From NCBI GenBank assembly GCA_021432605.1, contig MU271153.1:248001-312000 (forward strand): a stretch of 64,000 nucleotides of DNA, given 5' to 3'. Position numbers and translations under genes: made by a program. Of this stretch, positions 56,149 to 64,000 are shown piece by piece; position 1 is the stretch's first letter; every line of letters starts with the position of its first letter. The stretch comes from Coniochaeta sp. PMI_546. Taxonomy: Eukaryota; Ascomycota; Sordariomycetes; Coniochaetales; Coniochaetaceae. The notes beneath the pieces are model-generated. The model was not told the DNA's origin. It was given only the letters and a program-made list of their open reading frames with translations, and made no database searches.

Positions 56149-57811
56149 TCAGGTTTGGCCGCGATTGGTCGCATTTCCTCGGGTACCGGCTCGCCGTCTG
56201 GGACCACCGCGTCCTCTTGTTTCGCCCTGTCCTCTCGTACCGCCCCGTCCTCCCGTACCGCCCCGTCCTCTCGTGCCGCCCTGTCCTCTGGTGCTGCCCT
56301 GTCCTCTGGTACTGGCACGTCCTCTGCTGGCCCCAGCGACATCAGTATACCCGTCCTCATGCTTGGTACCATCATTTCCACTGTTCGCCGGCCCCCAGCC
56401 GTCATTGTTCTCGTTGACCGCATTCTCCAAGTCCCCTTTCTTACGATACCAGTTCTCGTCGTCCTCGTTTCCATAGCTTACACTGTTGCCCTTCTGGTGG
56501 TGGCTGCCGGTCGTGCATTGAGGTGTTCTCTGGACTTTTTTACCGTCGCCCCCCGCGTCCCACGATCTAACCTCATCCAGGGTAGGAACTGCCCTCGATC
56601 CCGTGGAATGTGGCTCTGAGGGGCGCCGAGGTCGTGCCTCTTGCTTCTGTAGAAGCTGCCGCATTTCCTTCTCAAGACCATTATCTTGCAGAGCGTCGGT
56701 AGGGTCTCCGATGTTCTGGCTGAAATGATCGTACAAGGAGCCGATTGTGGGATAGTTGTACCGAACGCGTTTTGAGTCGGGAAGTAGTGTTCTCTCGCGC
56801 ACGCAGAATGACCTGACACTCTCGATATTGCGGTGTAGTTGGTCATGGCCGGAGTAATCGCCCGAGTCTTCCAGAATCTGCGTCACGAGGAACGGATTCT
56901 CCTGTTGAAGCCAGAGGGCGGCTGCGACTGTGAGTAGTGTCAAGAATTGACGTCCTAAAATGGTGGTCGAGAGGAAGCTGTAGGCTAGACCGATCTGCTC
57001 AAGTACCGACAGCTTCGTCGTTTCACTATGTTCGAGCACTGACGGCTTCACCTCTTGGGTCTGCTCGGCCGCTGATGACGGGTTTCCTCCCCCCTTGTCT
57101 TGGTTGGCTTCGGGTTTCTCGCTGATCCCAGCCCAGTCGGCAGTCTTGATGAGCCAATTGGCCATCTTGGGTCTGATCGCTAGCTGATGCATTGTCATCT
57201 TCATATCAAAGGCGAAGACGTAGGCGAGGATATAGCGGCTGAAGGACGGCAGCTCGGGGAAATTCAAATCGCGGTTCCCGTCGAATAATTGGCCTTTATT
57301 CTGGAGCTCGGTGAAGCTGTTCAAGGTTTTGACGAACCAACGGACTGTCGGCTTAATCAGCCGAGCCGTCCTTTTATTGTCGCATTGCAGGTCCTAGCAG
57401 CAGTCGTCGTCGAGGTTCATGGTGCGAAAGGAGCCGGAGCTGAGGTAGAGGTAGGCCAACGACTTAGGCTTGAGAGTGAAGTGCATGTGTGGTTTTGTTC
57501 CTGTTTTGGCAGTACTTTTGATCGTAAACTCTTTCTTCGGTGGCCTGCCGAGCAGTTCAGTATTGCAATTTTACCAGCAAGAGATGTCATGGAAAAGAGT
57601 ACACTTACTCCCGTCCCACAGTCGTCCAATCTTCGCCATCCTCCTCGCTCAAGCACGCCGGCCACTCCAGCACATGAGGGTGAGGAAGCCATTCTGGACG
57701 TGGTAGGTCCAGGTCGTTCTGAGATTTTGACCTCTGATGTTTGTTGCCTGCAGGCGGATAGACAGGTTGTCTTAACTGGCGACCCGGGATCTTTGGCTTA
57801 GAGAGAGACAT
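56149..57811 (-). CDS. Unrecognised protein with Gly/Arg repeat tail, interrupted by one in-frame TAG
   Basis: Exon 1 is 57811-57609 (MSLSKPKIPGRQLRQPVYP; donor GTAAGT, phase 2) and exon 2 begins at 57544. Exon 2 gives KKEFTIKSTAKTGTKPHMHF and LAYLYLSSGSFRTMNLDDDCC, then TAG at 57396-57394 (codon 118). It continues in the same frame without a further stop to 56149: DLQCDNKRTARLIKPTVRWF, SFSRYILAYVFAFDMKM, and a hydrophobic stretch (FLTLLTVAAALWL). Read through, it would be about 532 aa; otherwise it is a 117-aa protein. The sequence on both sides looks equally protein-like. Options are a nonsense mutation, stop-codon read-through, or a hidden intron ending at TGCTAG. The last 60 residues are six-residue Arg-Gly repeats. 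No family recognised. Confidence 0.55.
56206..56331. repeat. 18-bp coding minisatellite (Thr/Arg/Gly repeats)
   Basis: About seven copies of an 18-bp unit, on the plus strand of the form GTCCTCTCGTACCGCCCC, with substitutions at several positions. On the minus strand they encode a six-residue repeat like TRGRGG and TRGQGG at the C-terminus of the preceding gene product. Confidence 0.8.
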
Positions 57812-58382
57812 GATCGTAACAATGCTGTTGAAATCTGTGACGGTGACAGAAGTGGAAGACGCCAAAGGGCATAATGACACTGCTGGGTTATTTTATCACA
57901 TGTATAGGATGACGCACTCTCGATGGGCCTGCTTGTCGTATCGCGGCTTGAAAGTGCGACTCCCAGATATCAAATGCTCTTGGTAGTAACTCCCCATTGA
58001 TACTTCTGGGCCCGCCAATCTCGCGTGAACTGAACTTTTATCCATTCATACGTGGATTAGCTCGCCTTCTACCCAGGATGCCGCCAAAAGCATCGATTTA
58101 ACCCTTCACTAAAAAGCTCAAATCTATTTATACTGCAGCTATTGGTCTACTTGCCAGTTCTCTCTGCACGCTGATAACCAAGGGTACGACTCTACTATGG
58201 AACCTTCGTGTAGCGAACCCTATCCCACATCCATTGGTAGCCGATTTACCCATGCATCGCTCATCTTGCCGACTGTGTCACTGCCCTCAACAATGTTGCG
58301 ACTCTTGACGTTCAGATTATAGGAAACCTTCCGCCATACCGACCACGCCCAATTTGTCCATCTCTACCCGTTTTAAACAATC
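57812..58382. other. Intergenic, 571 bp
   Basis: Promoter side of the preceding minus-strand gene and 3' side of the next one. No gene or repeat seen. Confidence 0.5.
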
Positions 58383-59016
58383 TCAATGTTGCAGCCTTCT
58401 CCCATTAGGCCTCCTTCCAGCGAAAACAGCCCCTCGTAGTCGTTGTTCGGTCATATATCGCTCGGGCGACGGCTCCTCCCCCAGCTGCCGTAGATACCAG
58501 ACAATTTCCTCGTCTGAGGAGTGTTTCAGTAACCGCCAAGAAAAATCTTGTTGTAGTCGATGGCGACTTACAGCACATCGAGGTTATCTCTTCTTGCGTG
58601 GTTGGAAAGGGCATGGAAAAGCCACCACCCGGTAACGCAGAGGGGCCGAGGAAATCCCACATCCTGGCATTAGTAGCTTTGAGGGAATCATAGATGCTGT
58701 ATAAGTTTGTGGTGATGTTATCGATCATTGCGTATATTGCGCCCCGTTGCCTCGTGATATGCTCTGATAAAGCATCTCGATCGGATGCGATCGACTCGTC
58801 GTTTTGCCGCAGGCCATTCTCAGGAATAGCGACTTTTTCCGGTACCCATTGGTTTGTGGGCGGGTCAAATGGCCTTCTGCGGTAGATTCGCCCTTCTTGC
58901 AGGCCGCGGATCTGACCATGTGGCTCCATGATGGTCTGGGCTGGCACATGCCCACGGTGGGCTTCGATGCGAAACGACATAGCCATGTCTGAGTTAAGGT
59001 TCTGATGTCGAGACAT
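58383..59016 (-). CDS. Unrecognised small protein
   Basis: Two exons, 59016-58572 and 58513-58383, give 191 aa. The 58-bp intron has donor GTAAGT and acceptor CTCCTCAG, and joins a Tyr codon. Sequence runs MSRHQNLNSDMAMSFRIEAH, a basic/Pro-rich middle (RIYRRRPFDPPTNQWVPEK), a helix with SEHITRQRGAIYAMIDNITTN, WDFLGPSALPGGGFSMPFP, and a C-terminal helix EEIVWYLRQLGEEPSPE ending in RRPNGRRLQH. No signal peptide, membrane helix or known motif is visible. The splice junction turns two unremarkable frames into a continuous natural-looking sequence, which supports the model. It lies in a run of unrecognised genes at the right end of the window. Confidence 0.62.
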
Positions 59017-60737
59017 TGCCTGGTAACTCGAGATTGGGTACTGTCAATATTCTGATTGTCCTATTTTTGCTTGCGAGCTTGTGATCGGTCAGGGCGTGTG
59101 TCGGCAGGTCGGCTCTGCTTATATAGTGAATGGTAAGGAATATATAAGAATGGCTTCAAGCTGTGAACTCCTTCGGTTCTGAAGCTCCCGCGTTCAGAGC
59201 GGCAGTGCTGAGCGCAAGGTTTCAAGCTGAACTCTAAAGGATGGGAAGGGAATCATCCTGAGCCACGATGTTGAAGATGTCCATGCACAAGAGACAGCAC
59301 CGGGAAACAGATGGATGATGGACATATATTGCAGATATCAGCGCGCTAGGCATCACCGGGAGGACCAGGATGCCCAACGCAGGTCGTCCCTGCAGGTGAC
59401 AGCCACTCCTTGATGCTTTCCTGAACATCTCATCACACTTGCCCAAGCATGGAAAATCATGACCCAAGGTTTGGTTCCTGCCATTCACATCCTGTCTCCA
59501 ATGTATCTATCGTATTCTCAGTCGAAGTCCACCACAAAAGACAAAGTCGTACTCCAGGATCGGCAGTCGCAACCGTCGGCTATTCGGTGATAGTAGTTCT
59601 CAGCGGCGAGGACATCGTTAAGCTTTCTGACACTGAGAACGAAAGGCTTCAGCAGCCATAGAAATGCTATGGAGTATTTGAAACTCACGTGAGGAAGCAG
59701 GGTTGGCTGCTCGTACTCTGTGGAAACCTTCTTTGAGAATGTCACGGACGTCCAGGCTCCAGACACGAGAGTCGCTCACGGAGGAAGCAAGACCAATAGT
59801 CCAGGCGTAGTCACAAGCAAAGGTGGCGAATGGCGCATCTTCCTGTTGTATTGCATTGTTCAGTCCTGATATCATGAACGTTTAATGACTACAACAGATA
59901 CACATGACGGGAAAAACAGACGGAGATTAATGAAAGAAGACGTTGGAGAAAATGGTGTCCGAATAGGTGATAAATTCTGTGATGCGTAATGGTACAGTAC
60001 ATGGCACTTTCATCTTCTGGCTACTGTTGTGTGTTTTGAATTGTAAACTTGATGCATGTAAACCTAATTAGACGGAACGAATCTCGAAGGGAAAGCCCCT
60101 TGAGAATCTTCCCAAGCCAAACATGCCACGCGAGGACTGCAGGCTTGACAGGGTTCCAAAACTGCAAGATGCTTGTATGAGTCTGCTATGTCTAGCCCAC
60201 TTTTCAAGCCCAAGTTTGTTACACAACGAAGATGGTGTCTAGACATAGTTCCATTCGCAACCTTGGATTCCAAACAAAGGGTGCGCTCTTGTTACTAGCA
60301 GCGACAATCTTGAAGTTGAGATCAAGTCTAATATTTAGACGAGATCGATGGCAGATAGGATAGCCGCCCACTGAAGTGTTGCTGGCAGCTGTCACAGCGT
60401 GAATAGTGATGTCAACACATTGTCTCACGACGAAGTAAATGAAGTAGTGGTCGTGAAAACTTGTTAATTACCATTTAAGGAAGTGGCCAACGACAAGCTC
60501 AGAGACAATCAGAAAACGGTGGTCCGCACCTTCCATATCTTGCACAAAGGACATCATTCTACCTGAGATAACCTCAAGGTGATTCATTGCAGAAGAACCA
60601 GCACAAATAAGTCATGATCTGGATGTCTGTCTATCTCCATCTAGACTCACTTTCTCCTCCCCCTTGAGCATATCTCTGGTCTACAAACACGCGTTCTCAC
60701 ACTTTTAGCACCACAGATTCCGTAATCGACAACAAAT
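59017..60737. other. Mostly intergenic, about 1.7 kb, around the possible fragment
   Basis: Apart from the possible fragment at 59516-59877, no gene is supported. The part 60600-60737 is C/T- and A-rich and serves as leader and promoter for the secreted protein gene at 60738. Confidence 0.4.
59516..59877 (-). pseudogene. Possible gene fragment, unrecognised
   Basis: One minus-strand frame near 59875-59690 reads like protein (EDAPFATFACDYAWTIG, SRVWSLDVRDILKEGFHRV) and ends at a good donor (CAC|GTGAGT). About 55 bases on, another frame also reads like protein (NDVLAAENYYHRIADGCDC, STTLSFVVDF) and stops near 59518. The obvious acceptor (TTCTCAG) does not join the two in phase. No convincing start codon or upstream exon was found. 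It may be the remnant of a longer gene, or a gene whose structure I cannot resolve. Confidence 0.3.
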
Positions 60738-61414
60738 ATGCGTTTCCATAACAACATCGCCATTGCTCTGGCCTGTACTGCATGGGTTGTGGTACGTCCA
60801 TGAAAACCCAGCGCGAGTCTTGATGCCAGCGTCAGTCTAGACTAACCTAATTCTTCGGCTGTTGAAAGACTGGCCGGCAGATCCCTCGTACCATTGCTTC
60901 CGGTGTCTATGCCGTCGCAGTGATCAACGGCACTGAGGACGGAGATCCGATCCGACTGGGTGATCTCGCCGCCTCGGCTCCGCCATCTCTTTTCCTCGCC
61001 CGCAACCCACACAACCTCCGCAAGCGCTGGAACAAGCCCGACTGCTATCCCTTCGAGGGCACACAGGACCTAGACCACCACACAACCGATCAGACCAAGG
61101 CCGGCATAATGGCGCAATGCGGTGCGGGACATTACGTCAAGCCTGGCTACAATTACTACTCCATCTCGGGGTGCGTTGTCTCGTACTTTTGCCATTGGAA
61201 GGTCTCGACACGCAACTACTACGATGCTCGTTGCACCGAGCATGACACAGTTCAGTCGTTCGCAGAGATCGACCGTGTCTGCGGCGCGTATAAACCGGGA
61301 CAAAGGCGTGAGGTTGTGTTGAAAGACCTTAACCGTGAGGGCTATGATATCGCCTACGGTGTGGAGTCCTACTGCACGTCGTGGGGACACAACTTTTGCG
61401 GCATGGGGGTTTAA
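60738..61414 (+). CDS. Secreted Cys-rich protein, candidate effector
   Basis: Two exons, 60738-60791 and 60881-61414, give 195 aa (an acceptor 12 bases earlier would add TGRQ). The branch CTAACC precedes the acceptor. Exon 1 is a hydrophobic signal sequence (MRFHNNIAIALACTAWVV). A pro-region of about 55 residues ends in LRKR, a Kex2-type dibasic site. After it comes the mature part with eight Cys: WNKPDCYPFEG, MAQCGAGHYV, SGCVVSYFCHW, ARCTEHD, RVCGAYK, SYCTSWGHNFCGMG. Even Cys number, small size and pre-pro layout are typical of secreted effectors or antimicrobial-type proteins, stabilised by disulfides. No family recognised, so the role is inference. The short intron right after the signal exon is common in such genes. 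Confidence 0.78.
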
Positions 61415-62154
61415 CTGGGACCTAATCCTCCTTTACATGCCACTCGAACATGGGTAGAGCTCGTGTATGGTCGTGAGAAGAACAAATTGGACGCAAAGGG
61501 CAAGATTGGAGGCCATGGCTAGCAGGTGGAGATAGAGCCGAGAATAAGGGAGCAGTGTCATTGCTAGGGAAGAGGACTAAGAGTGGTCCTCAGTAGTCGT
61601 CTCTGATCCCGAAAGTCTATATCAGCCGTGTTCTTTAATTGCAAAATACGCAATTGTAGAGCCTAGACCTACGTTGCACATATTAAAATACCCACACCTC
61701 TATGTACCATTTGTATTGAAGCTGACGGTGTATGATGGTGGGCACCGTTATACATCGCCAAAGCACAGACCCATCACCACTATGTGTCACTGCAGAACCT
61801 AACTTTCTTTTATACCTTGGTTAACCTCTCATTTTGACTGTATTTCTATGTGATCCACAACCAAGAGCAGATATGCAACATCTTAGATGGCGAAAATATC
61901 GAAAAGACCTTTTATATCACCAGACAAACAAGACCGGCAAGGTTAACGAAGCCATCCCAAGGTATTCCTTCCTTTTCTCTTCCTCCCAATGAATTAGTCT
62001 ACAATATATTTCTATTTCAATCTCAAAGGATCAGCTTCAGATCAGGTAAACATATCCACATCCTCCCTGCTCTTCCCCTTCCTCCTCAGTCCAGTGGGTT
62101 GCAGTGTGAGCAGTGCGCTTTTACCGCTCAATATGCATGGTGCCGAGATTCGTC
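61415..62154. other. Intergenic, 740 bp
   Basis: 3' flanks of two facing genes. The plus-strand frame 61850-62158 is A/T-rich and unconvincing. No repeat or RNA gene seen. Confidence 0.5.
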
Positions 62155-62719
62155 CTAAGAACCAGTCCCCTGTCTCTTCGCCGAACGACCCTCGTCCTCT
62201 TCCTGATGACTCTTGTCCGCAGGCTCACTTGTCGGAGCCATCATACAGTTCACAGCTGAACCATCCGTCTCGTTCTTCTGGGTTGATCTCTCTTTCTTGT
62301 CCAGATCATGAGTGACCCTGTCCACTAAGTCTGCAAGCGCTGCCTCTAGTACACACTTCCACAAGTTTTGATCGCTCTCCAAATAATCCAGAGGGATTCT
62401 CGACCGACGGATATACACTGACACGGTACTCGACTCCTTGACAGCTTGGAAAGAGGCAGTACTATTGTCGCAACCAACGAAAGAGGTCAAAATTCGGTGG
62501 TCAATCTGCTCCTGCAGTTCTTTGAAGCCCATGTCAGTTCGCACGGCAGGTACAAAGTATTTTCCAACATTGTTGTAGCGGATCTTGATGGTCAGTGGGA
62601 GTGGGTCGTTAAGTAGCTGCTATGGGCGGTTAGTAAGAGGTCGTTAGCATTGTGGACGGCTGGCTTACGGGTGGGTCCATTTGCCATCTGTCTTCGATAT
62701 TGCGATTATGGACGCTCAT
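62155..62719 (-). CDS. Unrecognised small intracellular protein, possibly PB1/ubiquitin-like fold
   Basis: Two exons, 62719-62669 and 62619-62155, give 171 aa; the intron has donor GTAAGC, branch TACTAACC and acceptor CCCATAG, phase 0. Residues about 18-100 look like a compact alpha/beta fold: LPLTIKIRYNNVGKYFVPAV, FKELQEQIDHRI, SSTVSVYIRRSRIPLDY, and a helix LWKCVLEAALADLVDRV. The pattern of an N-terminal beta hairpin with a Lys, followed by a helix with FxEL, recalls PB1 domains, but the acidic motif is not clear. The C-terminal 50 residues are charged and disordered (DKKERSTQKNETD, SHQEEDEGRSAKR). No signal peptide or membrane segment. Confidence 0.65.
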
Positions 62720-63685
62720 CTTGCTCCTGTGTACTCACTGTCCTCGTGGAGACGTGCGGCTCACTAGTAAAGAGTGTTATAGTGAACCCTGCGACCGAGC
62801 TTTGAAATCCGTTACGCCTTGAAGTCGGTAATCGACCCTGAGGTAGCTGCCGAAGGATGAAGAGAAGATACAGAGTTGTCAAGATGTCACGCTGGGAGAT
62901 TGAAGCCTTGATTCTTTTCCAAGACTCTCGACTTCTTCATGTGACCATGACTCTATAACCCCCTCCTGCAGTGGCCAGTCACAACTCAGCAACCTCATTC
63001 ACGGCATCTGCTATTCAACTATGTCGGATCTGTGCTACTCAAACGTGAAACCGAAAGTCGTTGTTCTTTCCACGACAAAGGCACCAGGCTTCAACTTAGT
63101 ATTGAATCCAGGACATTATATCGCCACCGTTACCAACAAATGTGACTGCTCCTGTGTTACCTATAAATGCAAAGTTGATTTATAAGTGGGAGGGTGACCA
63201 TTTATCAACGATCAAAGAATGCGACATGGGGATCAAAGGGAGACCCTCCGCTTGGAACTACTGGCCCATAAAGCGGTTCCAGGCCGTGTGACAATCTCGA
63301 TACCGATGGCGTAGGCAGCAGCTCTGCACGGGCTGATTCTGGTTGCGATTATGCTAAGCGGCACTAAGCAGGCTTTGTCATTAACTTGATTGTCTTGACT
63401 AAAGGCCGGGCGAAGATACCTGAAGGCTGTTGGCCGTCTCATTCACTGGCCATTGTGTGTCTCCAGTGCTCACAATGAAGAGCATCTCCAGTTTCTTTGT
63501 GATTGAAGCAAACGCGGCACAGATTCTACTGTTGGCTGATAAGACGTCTTTCTCGGGAAGCTCGCATCACAACGCATGGTTTTCGGCTGTGTTCCCGGCT
63601 TGAGATTGCTCTGCGCTGTGTAGGTCTGGTGGGGGCGAGCTTCGTGGCTCAAGGAGTGGCTGTCGTCTAGTCGCGTTCAGATAAT
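62720..63685. other. Intergenic, about 970 bp
   Basis: Minus-strand frames at 63233-63442 and 63470-63652 are short and of random composition. No gene, RNA or repeat supported. Confidence 0.45.
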
Positions 63686-64000
63686 CTATGCCCCATGGTC
63701 AAAGTCGTCTGACACATCGACACCGTCCTCCTGCGTGGCGTTACCGTTGCCGGCTTGCCCAGGAGGCGTGAGGATTGACATGTCTGTGCCGTTGGTCTCG
63801 TCCTGAGTGGTTGTGATCTCAGTGGCCTTTTCCATGTTTTCTTCGACAGAGACTGACGTGCCATTCTGTGTAAGCTCCTGCATGTTGTCCTCAAGCATCC
63901 TAGCCTCGCCTTCACCAGTCTTCGCCTTCCGTTTGCGATTCGGTTTTGGCCCAATATACAGCGAACAGGCAGATGTAGTATCAAACCATTTGCAGTTAGA
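63686..64000 (-). CDS. C-terminal end of an unrecognised protein (runs off right edge)
   Basis: The frame is open from the window edge (reading CKWFDTTSACSLYIGPKPNR) to a stop at 63688-63686, 104 codons. A basic patch (PKPNRKRKAKTGEGEAR), which could be a nuclear localisation signal, is followed by an acidic Thr/Asn/Gln-rich tail (EENMEKATEITTTQDET, GVDVSDDFDHG). Only a disordered C-terminus is visible, so the function cannot be judged. An intron just outside the window cannot be excluded. Confidence 0.5.
   Translation of the reverse strand, partial: SNCKWFDTTSACSLYIGPKPNRKRKAKTGEGEARMLEDNMQELTQNGTSVSVEENMEKATEITTTQDETNGTDMSILTPPGQAGNGNATQEDGVDVSDDFDHGA

Noticed and set aside
55937-56476. 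Pro/Leu-rich 179-codon plus-strand frame
   Set aside because: Produced by the 18-bp repeat read on the opposite strand.

Overview
The window is nuclear DNA of a filamentous ascomycete (Pezizomycotina), most likely a Sordariomycete. The genes carry short introns with GTANGT-type donors, CTAAC/CTGAC-like branch points and YAG acceptors. Recognisable products are typical of filamentous fungi: a Hook dynein adaptor, the APC/C coactivator Ama1, a WDR48/Duf1-like protein, a fungal tannase-family esterase, and small cysteine-rich fungal proteins. All introns below are inferred by eye from splice signals and frame closure. In every spliced gene called with high confidence the exon lengths sum to a multiple of three.

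Left part (1-13.7 kb): the 5' part of a Hook gene running off the left edge, a secreted I9-type protease-inhibitor-like protein, an unrecognised Ser/Pro-rich coiled-coil protein, ribosomal protein S23 (uS12), mitochondrial COQ2, a very large JmjC/zinc-finger/AT-hook chromatin protein, and a small mitochondrially targeted protein. From 13.7 to 21.4 kb the region is gene-poor, with one unrecognised phospho-motif protein in long non-coding flanks, followed by a BTB/POZ protein.

Middle (22-39 kb): the meiosis-type APC/C activator AMA1, diverging from Rab geranylgeranyltransferase alpha (BET4); a tRNA-Arg(ACG); a secreted histidine acid phosphatase with an added Cys-rich tail; a tRNA(Ile)-lysidine synthase sharing a divergent promoter with the mitochondrial S-adenosylmethionine carrier PET8; and a six-exon WDR48/UAF1-like WD40 protein. 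This block is dense, conserved housekeeping sequence.

Right part (39-64 kb): an accessory-looking stretch (39-45 kb) with a small Cys-rich gene, a probably decayed Cys-rich gene and TACCT-type repeats; then a secreted tannase/feruloyl-esterase-like enzyme, a single-pass membrane protein with an adhesin-like C-terminal region, a calcium-regulated ATP-Mg/Pi carrier (Sal1/SCaMC type) and cyclin C of the Mediator kinase module. From 55.9 kb to the right edge all genes are unrecognised: a protein with a Gly/Arg repeat tail and one in-frame TAG, two small intracellular proteins, a candidate secreted effector, and the 3' end of another gene.

No mobile element, virus-derived element or CRISPR-like array was recognised. 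The most interesting leftovers are two reading frames interrupted by one in-frame TAG in an identical 8-base context, a membrane-protein gene whose intron does not close in frame, and the small Cys-rich proteins.
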